Assembly: GCF_016127315.1 (NCBI RefSeq)
Contig: NZ_CP065997.1
Span: 2,356,001-2,420,000 of the forward strand
Origin: Achromobacter deleyi
Lineage (GTDB): Bacteria; Pseudomonadota; Gammaproteobacteria; Burkholderiales; Burkholderiaceae_B
Length of the DNA: 64,000 nucleotides
Reading direction: 5' to 3'
Shown one piece after another: positions 54,376-62,875 of this stretch. Made by a program: the position numbers and the translations under genes. Each line of letters opens with the position of its first letter. Position 1 is the first letter of the stretch. A model generated the notes under the pieces. The model searched no databases and was not told where the DNA came from. It was given only the letters and a program-made list of their open reading frames with translations.

Positions 54376-55464
54376 ATGAGTATAACGATAGAACACATCC
54401 GCGCCGCGCTGCGCGCCGCGCAAGACCCGAATACCGGCCTGGATCTGGGTGTATCTGTAAAAGATCGTGACATCCAGCTCGACGGCGGCCGCGTCGCCGT
54501 GGCGCTGGAACTGGGCTATCCGGCCGATGCCGTCCGCGACCAGGTGCGCGAGATCGCCGTGGCGGCGCTGGCCGCCGCCGGCGCGCCCGGCGCCCAGGTC
54601 AGCGTGTCCTGGAAGGTGGCGGCGCATGCCGTGCAGAAGGGGCTCAAGCCGCTGCCCAATGTGCGCAACATTATTGCGGTCGCCTCCGGCAAGGGCGGCG
54701 TGGGCAAGAGCACCACGGCCGTGAACCTGGCGCTGGCCCTGGCCGCCGAGGGCGCCAAGGTCGGCCTGCTGGACGCCGACATCTACGGCCCCAGCGTGCC
54801 GACCATGCTGGGCATCTCGGGCCGTCCCGAAAGCCTGGACAACAAGAGCATGGAGCCGCTGACCGGCCATGGCCTGCAGGCCAATTCCATCGGCTTCCTG
54901 ATCGATGCCGATTCGCCCGCCATCTGGCGCGGCCCGATGGTCACGCAGGCGCTCGAACAATTGCTGCGCCAGACCAACTGGCGCGACCTCGACTACCTGA
55001 TCGTCGACATGCCCCCGGGCACCGGCGACGTGGCCCTGACCCTGGCGCAGAAGGTGCCGGTGGTGGGCGCGGTCATCGTCACCACGCCGCAGGACGTGGC
55101 GCTGCTGGACGCCCGCAAGGGCCTGCGCATGTTCCAGAAGGTCGAGGTGCCGATCCTGGGCGTGGTCGAGAACATGGCCATCCATATCTGCTCGCAATGC
55201 GGCCACGCCGAACACATCTTCGGCGAAGGCGGCGGCCAGCGCATGGCCCAGCAGTATGAAACCCCGTGGCTCGGCAGCCTGCCGCTGACGCTGGCGATCC
55301 GCGAGCAGACCGACGCGGGCACGCCCACCGTGGTGGCGGATCCGGGCAGCGAAGCCGCGGGGCTGTACCGCGCCATCGCCAGGAAGCTGGCGGCCGGCGT
55401 CGCGGCGCTGCCCCGGGACATGGCCGGGAAATTCCCGTCCATCGTCGTGCAGCAGCCGACCTGA
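54376..55464 (+). CDS. apbC: ApbC/Mrp iron-sulfur cluster carrier ATPase
   Basis: 362-aa P-loop protein. An N-terminal MIP18-like domain (about 1-85) is followed by the deviant Walker A GKGGVGKST near 109-117, the switch DADIYGPSVPTM, and the C-terminal CSQCGH pair of cysteines that bind the bridging cluster. It delivers Fe-S clusters to apoproteins in the cytosol. Upstream of tamA by 3 bases, but probably an independent function. Confidence 0.96.
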   Translation: MSITIEHIRAALRAAQDPNTGLDLGVSVKDRDIQLDGGRVAVALELGYPADAVRDQVREIAVAALAAAGAPGAQVSVSWKVAAHAVQKGLKPLPNVRNIIAVASGKGGVGKSTTAVNLALALAAEGAKVGLLDADIYGPSVPTMLGISGRPESLDNKSMEPLTGHGLQANSIGFLIDADSPAIWRGPMVTQALEQLLRQTNWRDLDYLIVDMPPGTGDVALTLAQKVPVVGAVIVTTPQDVALLDARKGLRMFQKVEVPILGVVENMAIHICSQCGHAEHIFGEGGGQRMAQQYETPWLGSLPLTLAIREQTDAGTPTVVADPGSEAAGLYRAIARKLAAGVAALPRDMAGKFPSIVVQQPT

Positions 55465-55467
55465 CGC

Positions 55468-57360
55468 ATGCGGTGGACAGCCCGGGCCTTCTTGGCAGGA
55501 CTTTGCGTAGTAGCGGGCGAGGCCGTGGCCAAGCGTCCGGAAATCATCGTGGACCCCGGCGGCGTGCCGCCGGCGGCGCTGCAGGCGATCACCGAGGCGG
55601 TGGGCGCCATCGCGCGCCTGGCTGAAGACCAGGACGGCGGCGAAATCAACCGCCTGCGGCGCCGCGCGCGCGACGCCACCCTGGCCGCGCTGGCCACCCA
55701 GGGCTATTTCACCCCCACCGTCACGCTCGAGGCCGGCACCGACATCGGCGGTGAAACCTGGGACATCGGCATCGTGCCGGGCAAGCGCACCACGGTGTCG
55801 TCGGTCGACCTGACCTTCACCGGCCGCATCACGCGGCCGGAATACGCGCAGCGCGTGCAGAAGCTGCGCGACGACTGGCTGCTCAAGCCCGGCCAGCCGT
55901 TCATCAACGCCGACTGGAACAAGGCCAAGTCGAACCTGCTGGACGAGACCTCGGTGCGCGACTTCATGCTGGCGCGCATGACGGCCTCGGAAGCCGACGT
56001 GCAGGCCGATACGGCCTCGGCCGCCTTGCGCGTCACCATCGACAGCGGGCCGCAGGTGCGCATGGGCGAACTGAGCACCGACGGCCTGGAGCGGGTGCCG
56101 CCCAAGCTCATCACCCGCTACGTGCGCTATTCGCCGGGCTCGCCCTACGACCAGAACCGCCTGGACGAATGGCAGCAGGACCTGCAGTCCACGGCCTTCT
56201 TCCGCGGCGCCTTCGTGGCGCTACGGCAGCCGGGCAGCGACGCGCAGACGGCCGAGCCGCTTTCCGACCGGGCCCGCGCGCCGGGCGCGGCCAACGCCGC
56301 CGAGTCGGCGCCGGCCGGCGACCCGGTGGTGTCCGGCGCCGTGCCGCCGCCGCCACCCGCCTACGATTCCGATGGCGAAGTGACGCTGCCGGTGCAGGTG
56401 CGGGTGGTGGAGGCGCCGCCCAAGCGCTTCTCGGCGTCGATCGGCGTCGATGACGAGGCCGGCGTGCGGCTGGAATCGCTCTACCGCCAGAATGTGGTGT
56501 TCGGCCAGCCCGTGACGATGGAATCGGGTTTCAGCGTGGACCGGCTGCAGCAGCGCGTCTACACCGACATCCTGCTGCCGCCGACCGAGCGCGGCTACAA
56601 GGATTCCGTCGGGGTGCTGGCGCAGCATTCCGACATCCAGGGCCTGGCGGTGACCCGCTACGCGCTGGGCGCCACCCGCAGCCAGGAACGCAAGGGCGCC
56701 GGCGACAGCCGTGTTACCTACGAGACCCGTTGGGGCCTGCTGCTGGCGCACGACGACGTCAAGATCGATGGCGGCGACGAATATTCGCTGCCCACGCTGA
56801 CCGCCACCGGCGAATGGCTGCGGCGCGACGTGGACAACAAGTACGACCCGCGCGAGGGCAACCTGATCGCGCTGGGCGGCGGCGTGGGTGTGACGCTGGA
56901 TACCGGCGAGCCCTACACCCGCGCGCGTTTCCGCGCCCAGAAGTGGTGGCCCATCGGCAAGCTGGACGTGCTGACCGTGCGCGGCGAGGTCGGCCGCGTC
57001 TGGGCCAACGGCAACGTGCAGGTGCCGGACGATTTCGGCTTCCGCACCGGCGGCGCGCGCTCGATCCGCGGCTACAAGTACCAGAGCATCGGCCTGCAGC
57101 GCGACAAGGCCGTGGTGGGCGCGCCCACGCTGGTGGTCGGCAGCATCGAGTACGACCACTACTTCAATGAACGCTGGGGCATGGGCGTGTTCGTCGACGC
57201 GGGCGACGCGGCGCAATCGTTCGGCGACATGTCGCTGGCGGTCGGCTACGGCGTGGGCGCGCGGGTGCGCACGCCGGCCGGCCCGCTGTTCCTGGACGTG
57301 GCCTATGGCCAGCGCGAGCGCGACCTGCGCCTGCATTTCTCGCTGGGGATCGCGTTTTGA
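55468..57360 (+). CDS. tamA: TamA-type outer-membrane translocation protein (BamA family)
   Basis: 630-aa Omp85 protein. Signal peptide (about 1-21), POTRA repeats (about 50-265), a short proline/alanine-rich linker unlike E. coli TamA (about 255-295), and a 16-strand barrel from about 300 with the FRTGGARSIRGYKYQSIG lid-lock motif near 527 and a C-terminal Phe (LGIAF). With TamB it moves phospholipids and/or assembles some outer-membrane proteins. The stop overlaps the tamB start. Confidence 0.95.
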   Translation: MRWTARAFLAGLCVVAGEAVAKRPEIIVDPGGVPPAALQAITEAVGAIARLAEDQDGGEINRLRRRARDATLAALATQGYFTPTVTLEAGTDIGGETWDIGIVPGKRTTVSSVDLTFTGRITRPEYAQRVQKLRDDWLLKPGQPFINADWNKAKSNLLDETSVRDFMLARMTASEADVQADTASAALRVTIDSGPQVRMGELSTDGLERVPPKLITRYVRYSPGSPYDQNRLDEWQQDLQSTAFFRGAFVALRQPGSDAQTAEPLSDRARAPGAANAAESAPAGDPVVSGAVPPPPPAYDSDGEVTLPVQVRVVEAPPKRFSASIGVDDEAGVRLESLYRQNVVFGQPVTMESGFSVDRLQQRVYTDILLPPTERGYKDSVGVLAQHSDIQGLAVTRYALGATRSQERKGAGDSRVTYETRWGLLLAHDDVKIDGGDEYSLPTLTATGEWLRRDVDNKYDPREGNLIALGGGVGVTLDTGEPYTRARFRAQKWWPIGKLDVLTVRGEVGRVWANGNVQVPDDFGFRTGGARSIRGYKYQSIGLQRDKAVVGAPTLVVGSIEYDHYFNERWGMGVFVDAGDAAQSFGDMSLAVGYGVGARVRTPAGPLFLDVAYGQRERDLRLHFSLGIAF

Positions 57361-60300
57361 CGGGGCTGCGCCGATTCCTGCGCCACGTGCTGGTGTGGTG
57401 GTTGCCGGGGCTGGCGATGTTGGCCGTGCTGGCGTGCAGCTTCGTGTTCTGGCTGCTGGCCTCGCAGACCGGATCGCGCCTGCTGCTGACCACCGCCGCC
57501 CAGCAACTGGACGGCCAGGCGCTGGCGGTGCGCGGCTCGGTCCTGCGCGGGCTGGAGGTCGGCCGGCTCGACCTGAATGTAAGCGGCACCCGTATCGGCA
57601 TCAGCGACCTGCGCCTGAACGTGAATTGGCGCGCGCTGGGCAACCGGCTGCTGCATGTGCGCGAACTCTCGGCCACGAATGTCGAGATCGGCCTGACCGC
57701 CGGCGAGGACGCGCCGGCCGATGACAAGCCCGGCGAACCCTTCAGCCTGCCGGCGCTGCCGGTGGACATCGCGGTGGACCGGCTGGCGCTGGGCGAATTC
57801 CATCTGCTGCAGGACGGTCAGCCGTTGCCGGTCGAACTGGGCGACCTGAGCGCCACGTTCGCCGCCGGCAAGCAGGGCGCGCAGTTGCGCATCGCCAATC
57901 TGCGCGTGGGCCACGAGATCGGCCAGGCGCAACTGAGCGGACAGGCCGAGCTGCAGGGCCTGGCCGAGCCGTGGCCGTTCGCCGCCCGGCTGGACGTGAC
58001 GGCGCGCGGATCGGGCCCGGATTCGCCGTTGTGCCAGGCCGACCAGCTGAGCGGCAAGTTCGCGCCGCCCGTGAAAGCGGCGCCGGCGGCCGCCAAGGCG
58101 CCGGACGCGGCCAAGCCCCGGGCCGGCGCGGCCAGGGCCGATGCCGCCAAGGGCAAGGCCGCCGCCAGCGCCAAGGCGCCCGCCGGCGCGTCGCCGGAGG
58201 CCGTCCAGGACAAGGCCGCGACCGCATTCGTCGGCCCGCCGGCGCCCGCCTGCCAGGTGATCCTGCGCGCGGACGCGGCCGGCTCGCTGGATGGTATCCA
58301 GGCCAAGCTGGATGGCACCGGCGCCGGTTTGGCGCTGGACGTGGTGGCCGACCTGGCGCCGCGCACGCCGCTGGTGCTGCGCAGCGCGCGCGCCGATGCG
58401 CTGCTGCCGGACAAATCGACGCTGTCGGCGCGGCTGGACCTGCAGGCGGTGGACGGCCAGCCGGGCCGCGACCGCATCGTCGGCACGCTCGGGGCGCAGC
58501 GGCTGGACCTGTCGCCCTGGCTCGGCGACGCGCTGCCGCCGGCCGTGGTCAGCGCCAATGCGCAATTGAGCGCCGAATTCGAGAACCTCAGCCAGCTGCG
58601 CCAGGCCGCGATCGACCTGCGCTTCGAAGACGGCGCGCGCTGGAACAAGCAGGTGCTGGCCGGCACGGTCAAGGCGCAGGTGGATATCGCCGCGCCCGCC
58701 GCCGCCCCGGCCGCGCCGCCGTCCGCTGACGGCGCCGCCCGCGCGGTGGCGGATGCCGCCACGCCGCCCGCCGCCGCAACCGCCGACCTCTTGGCCGGCC
58801 TGCGCATCCACGATTTGGACGTGGACCTGAAACTGGGCCCGAACCGGGTCCGGGCGCAGGGCGAGATCGGCGGCGCCGACGGCGCGCTGACGCTGGACGC
58901 GCAGGCGCCGCAGCTGGACGCGTTCTGGCCCGGCATTCCGGGCGGCGCCGACCTCAAGGGCAGGCTCGGCGGCACTGTCGCTTCCCACAAGGGCGAAATC
59001 ACCGCCGGCTACAACCCGGCCAAGCCGCGCCCCGGCGTGCTGGGCGAATCCCGCGCCCAGGCCACCCTCGCCTTCACCGGGGGCTGGGGCAAGGGCGCGG
59101 CGGGCGAGCCCGATGCCGCCCTGACCGGCTGGCGCGGCGCCTTTTCGCGCCTGACCGCCGACAGCGCCGGCTTCACCGTCTCGGTCGACCGGCCGGTGAC
59201 GCTGTCGTACCTGCCGGCGGCGCTGGCGCCGCAATGGCAGTGGCAGGTGGGCCAGACGGTGATTGGCGTGGCCCTGCCCGGCAAGGAAAAGCTGGCGATC
59301 GCCCACAAGGGCTCGCGCGGCGATGCCAAGCGCTGGGAAACCGCCGGCCAGGCCGATAACCTCGTCATCACGGCCGCCATGGCGCGCCAGGTGATCGCCG
59401 CCGTCGACCCCGAGGCCGCGGCGAAGATGAGCAAAGGGCCCAAGCGCGTCAACGCCACCGTGGCCGAGAACCAGCGCCGCATCGCGCTGGACGCGTCCTG
59501 GGACCTGAAATTCGACGGCCGGCTGGCCGGCCGCGCCCGCATCGCGCGCCGCGACGGCGATCTGTTGATTCCGGGCGATCCGCCGGTGCCGCTGGGCGTG
59601 AAAGCGCTGGTGCTGGACCTGACGGCCACGCCGACCTCGGCCAATGCCAGCCGCCTGGACGCCAAGCTGGACCTGGCCACCGACAAGATGGGCAAGATCG
59701 CCGGCAATGGCACGGCGGTGCTGGCGGTCGACGCCAAGGGCGGCATGGCGCTGGATCCGCGCCAGCCGATCCGCGCCAGGCTGGACGCGGACATCACCGA
59801 CCTGGCCTGGGTCGGCCTGTTCGTCGGCGATTCGATGGAAATCGGCGGCCAGGTCAAGGCCAACCTCGAGGCCCAGGGCACGCTCAATGGCAAATGGAGC
59901 GCCAGCGGCGCGATTCGCGGCGACAAGCTGCGGGTGGTGCGCATCGACGACGGCGTGCGCCTGATCGAGGGCAAGCTGTCGGCGCGCCTGGATGGCGACA
60001 AGCTGGTGCTGGACAGCCTGCGCTTCCCGGCCTCGCTGCGGGTCATGCCGGCCGAATGGCGCACCAAGGAATGGATCACCACCAACCCCGAGGCCAAGGA
60101 CGGCTATGCCGAGGCCAAGGGGCAGTGGAACCTGATCGACGGCGGCGGCAGCGTGCGCCTGACGCTGTACCGCTTCCCGGCGCTGCAGCGCTCGGACCGC
60201 TACGCCATGGTGTCCGGCACCATCGACCTGAACGCCGCGATGCCGCGCATCGACATCGTCGGCGACCTGAAGGCGGACGCCGGCTGGTTCAGCCTGGAGA

Positions 60301-61139
60301 TCCTGCAGGGCGTGCCCTCGCTGGACGACGACGTCAAGGTGCGGCGCGCGGGCGACGATCCCGGCGCCGTGTCGACCCCGTTGCAGACCAGCATGAACCT
60401 GAAGTTCGACATGGGGCCGCGCTTCTACATCACCGGCATGGGGCTGGACGCCGGCCTGCTGGGGTCGATCCAGATCCTGCTGAACGACGGCCGCCTGACC
60501 GGCGTGGGCGCGCTGCGCACCCGCGGCGGCGGCATCGAGGCCTATGGGCAGAAGCTGCGGCTGCGGCGCGGCACGCTGACCTTCCAGGGCCGCCTGGACA
60601 ATCCGTTGCTGGACATCGAGGCCCTGCGCACCGGCGAACAGGTCGAGGCGGGCGTGAAGGTGGTGGGCACCGCGCAGCGGCCGCGCATCGACCTGGTGTC
60701 GTATCCGGACGTCAGCGACGTCGAGAAACTGTCGTGGCTGCTGCTGGGCCGGGGCCCGGACGAAAGCGGCAGCGACGCCGCGCTGCTGCTGTCGGTGGGC
60801 ACGGCGCTGCTGGGCGGCGGCCAGCCGTTCTACAAGCAGTTCGGGCTGGACGACGTCAGCGTGCGCACCGGCAACCTGGGCAGCTCGGGCAGCATCCTGC
60901 CGGACCGCACCGTGGCCGGCGACGTCAACCGCGACAGCGACAGCCAGCTGGCGACGCAATTCCTGGTGGCCAGCAAGTCGTTCGCCAACGGCATCACGCT
61001 CAGCGTCGAGCAGGCGCTGGCGGGCAGCGACACCGTCGGCCGGGCCAGCTACCGGCTGGCGCGCGGCCTGTCGCTGGACCTGAAGGGCGGCTCGGTGAAC
61101 GGCATCGCGCTGGTCTACCGGACGTTCTTCGGCGATTGA
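57357..61139 (+). CDS. tamB: TamB, inner-membrane-anchored lipid/translocation scaffold
   Basis: 1260-aa AsmA-like/bridge protein. One N-terminal helix (about 10-35), a long beta-groove region, and the C-terminal DUF490 domain (about 900-1260) ending YRTFFGD. An Ala/Lys-rich insert (about 240-285) is low-complexity. The ORF opens with TTG overlapping the tamA stop (TTGA); GGGGA lies about 8 bases upstream, and the next ATG would cut into the membrane helix, so TTG is favoured. Works with TamA across the envelope. Confidence 0.94.
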   Translation: MTGLRRFLRHVLVWWLPGLAMLAVLACSFVFWLLASQTGSRLLLTTAAQQLDGQALAVRGSVLRGLEVGRLDLNVSGTRIGISDLRLNVNWRALGNRLLHVRELSATNVEIGLTAGEDAPADDKPGEPFSLPALPVDIAVDRLALGEFHLLQDGQPLPVELGDLSATFAAGKQGAQLRIANLRVGHEIGQAQLSGQAELQGLAEPWPFAARLDVTARGSGPDSPLCQADQLSGKFAPPVKAAPAAAKAPDAAKPRAGAARADAAKGKAAASAKAPAGASPEAVQDKAATAFVGPPAPACQVILRADAAGSLDGIQAKLDGTGAGLALDVVADLAPRTPLVLRSARADALLPDKSTLSARLDLQAVDGQPGRDRIVGTLGAQRLDLSPWLGDALPPAVVSANAQLSAEFENLSQLRQAAIDLRFEDGARWNKQVLAGTVKAQVDIAAPAAAPAAPPSADGAARAVADAATPPAAATADLLAGLRIHDLDVDLKLGPNRVRAQGEIGGADGALTLDAQAPQLDAFWPGIPGGADLKGRLGGTVASHKGEITAGYNPAKPRPGVLGESRAQATLAFTGGWGKGAAGEPDAALTGWRGAFSRLTADSAGFTVSVDRPVTLSYLPAALAPQWQWQVGQTVIGVALPGKEKLAIAHKGSRGDAKRWETAGQADNLVITAAMARQVIAAVDPEAAAKMSKGPKRVNATVAENQRRIALDASWDLKFDGRLAGRARIARRDGDLLIPGDPPVPLGVKALVLDLTATPTSANASRLDAKLDLATDKMGKIAGNGTAVLAVDAKGGMALDPRQPIRARLDADITDLAWVGLFVGDSMEIGGQVKANLEAQGTLNGKWSASGAIRGDKLRVVRIDDGVRLIEGKLSARLDGDKLVLDSLRFPASLRVMPAEWRTKEWITTNPEAKDGYAEAKGQWNLIDGGGSVRLTLYRFPALQRSDRYAMVSGTIDLNAAMPRIDIVGDLKADAGWFSLEILQGVPSLDDDVKVRRAGDDPGAVSTPLQTSMNLKFDMGPRFYITGMGLDAGLLGSIQILLNDGRLTGVGALRTRGGGIEAYGQKLRLRRGTLTFQGRLDNPLLDIEALRTGEQVEAGVKVVGTAQRPRIDLVSYPDVSDVEKLSWLLLGRGPDESGSDAALLLSVGTALLGGGQPFYKQFGLDDVSVRTGNLGSSGSILPDRTVAGDVNRDSDSQLATQFLVASKSFANGITLSVEQALAGSDTVGRASYRLARGLSLDLKGGSVNGIALVYRTFFGD

Positions 61140-61231
61140 CGTGCGTGACCCTTCCGTCCCCGTTCGGGGACGGGTCGGCGCGCTCGGGATAAAATGACGC
61201 CCATTCCATTTCCCCAAGCACTCTCGCCACC

Positions 61232-61795
61232 ATGAGCATCAAAAGCGACCGCTGGATCCGCCGCCAGGCCGAAGCCGGCATGATCGAACCCTTCGAAGCG
61301 GGGCAGGTCCGCACGGCCAATGGCGGGCGCATCGTCAGCTACGGCACCAGCAGCTACGGCTACGACGTGCGTTGCGCCGACGAATTCAAGATCTTCACGA
61401 ACATCAATTCCACCATCGTCGATCCCAAGAATTTCGACGAAGGCTCGTTCGTGGACTTCAAGGGCGACGTCTGCATCATCCCGCCCAACTCGTTCGCGCT
61501 GGCCCGCACGGTGGAATACTTCCGCATTCCGCGCAGCGTGCTGACGATCTGCCTGGGCAAGAGCACCTACGCGCGCTGCGGCATCATCGTCAACGTGACG
61601 CCGCTGGAACCCGAATGGGAAGGCCACGTCACGCTGGAATTCTCGAACACCACGCCGCTGCCGGCCAAGATCTATGCCGGCGAAGGCTGCGCCCAGATGC
61701 TGTTCCTGGAAAGCGACGAGGTCTGCGAGACCTCGTACGCCGACCGGGGCGGCAAGTACCAGGGCCAGCGCGGCGTGACCCTGCCGCGCACCTGA
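61232..61795 (+). CDS. dcd: dCTP deaminase
   Basis: 187-aa trimeric enzyme converting dCTP to dUTP for thymidylate synthesis. Hallmarks: [12 protein letters not shown] near 36-47, GKSTYARCG near 109-117 and the catalytic glutamate in [14 protein letters not shown] near 127-140. Length and sequence are typical of the E. coli-type enzyme. Confidence 0.97.
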   Translation: MSIKSDRWIRRQAEAGMIEPFEAGQVRTANGGRIVSYGTSSYGYDVRCADEFKIFTNINSTIVDPKNFDEGSFVDFKGDVCIIPPNSFALARTVEYFRIPRSVLTICLGKSTYARCGIIVNVTPLEPEWEGHVTLEFSNTTPLPAKIYAGEGCAQMLFLESDEVCETSYADRGGKYQGQRGVTLPRT

Positions 61796-61803
61796 TCGCC
61801 CGC

Positions 61804-61832
61804 GGCGGGGGCGCCGCCCGGCGCGCCCCGCC
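61804..61832. terminator. GC-rich hairpin between convergent genes
   Basis: GGCGGGG-GCGCC-N4-GGCGC-G-CCCCGCC folds into a long stem with one bulge in the 42-base gap between dcd and the VOC-GNAT gene. No U-tract on either strand, so termination is only probable. Confidence 0.4.
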
Positions 61833-61837
61833 TTGCC

Positions 61838-62704
61838 TCAACGCCCATCAGGGGCGGCCTGGCGCCCCGGCGCCGGGCGCAGGTATTCGATGTCCCACTC
61901 GCTTTCCGACACCTGCGCGAAGCCGTGGCGGCGATAGAAGCGGTTCGAGTCGCTGCCGCGCAGCGCGCCCACGCTGACCGGCAGGCCACGGCGGTCGGCA
62001 TCGAGCAGCAGGCGGCCCAGCACCTGGCCGCCCACCCCCAGCCCTTGCGCCGCGGGCGCCACATACAGATGATCCAGCCGCAGGCCGTCGCCGTCGGGAC
62101 GCAGCGCGTAGAAGCCGACGCGCGCGCCGTCGCGCTCGATGATCCAGGTGTGATCCGGCCGGAAGGTATCGCGCAGGCGGGCGCGGGCCCGCTCGGGGTC
62201 GAACCGGCCCAGGCGTTCCAGGCTGTCGCGCATGGCCTCGATGCGGATGGCCAGCAGGGCCTCGAAATCGGCGTGGGCGGCCGGCACGTCGCGTAGCGCG
62301 CCGGCCGCCAGCGCGTCGTAGCCCTGGCCCAGGAACCGCAGCAGGCAGATGCCGTGGCCGAACGGATCGCTCAGGTGGGCGATGCGGCCCCAGTCATGCG
62401 ATACCGGGGGATCCTCCAGCGTCGCGCCCGCCGCCACCGCCCGTTCGACAGCGCTGTCGACGTCGTCGACCACCACATCCAGATGCACCGGCGTCCAATG
62501 GCGGGCGTAGTCGCGCGCTTGTCGCGCGGCGCTCGCGGCGGGCGTGCCGGCGGCCTTTTCCAGCAGGTAGATCGGCGCCGACGCGCCCAGCATTTCCGCG
62601 GCCCCGGGACCGAGGCGGCGATGCAGCGCCAGGCCGAAGGCGCGGCTGTAGAAGTCGATGGCCGCCTCGAGATCGGGCACGTCGATGTTGACCAGGATGC
62701 GCAT
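61838..62704 (-). CDS. Glyoxalase-fold (VOC) and GNAT acetyltransferase fusion
   Basis: 288-aa two-domain protein. N-terminal VOC domain (about 1-128; NIDVPDLEAAIDFYSRAFGL, then HLDVVVDDVD and LSDPFGHGICLL), joined to a GNAT N-acetyltransferase domain (about 140-280; LDHLYVAPAAQGLGVGGQVLGRLL is the acetyl-CoA loop, FYRRHGF the C-terminal motif). Such fusions may pair modification or binding of an antibiotic-like or aldehyde substrate with acetylation. Substrate unknown. GGAAAG lies 6 bases before the ATG. Confidence 0.88.
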   Translation of the reverse strand: MRILVNIDVPDLEAAIDFYSRAFGLALHRRLGPGAAEMLGASAPIYLLEKAAGTPAASAARQARDYARHWTPVHLDVVVDDVDSAVERAVAAGATLEDPPVSHDWGRIAHLSDPFGHGICLLRFLGQGYDALAAGALRDVPAAHADFEALLAIRIEAMRDSLERLGRFDPERARARLRDTFRPDHTWIIERDGARVGFYALRPDGDGLRLDHLYVAPAAQGLGVGGQVLGRLLLDADRRGLPVSVGALRGSDSNRFYRRHGFAQVSESEWDIEYLRPAPGRQAAPDGR

Positions 62705-62875
62705 GATGTCTTTCCGCAGGAGGGGATCGCAAAACATAGCATGGCGCGCACGCCGCGTTGCAATCGCGCCAGCGGCTTGCGCGGCGCTAAAGAACGCGGG
62801 GGCGCGACCGTAAAATGACATATGTGTTTGCCGATTTGGCGACGTCATCTCAGCAAGCGTGAGCAAGGCCTATCC

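Noticed and set aside
57303..61217. 1304-codon open frame antisense to tamB
   Set aside because: Composition is Arg/Gln/Ala/His-rich with no domain, typical of the antisense of a GC-rich gene; tamB on the other strand is a clear family member.
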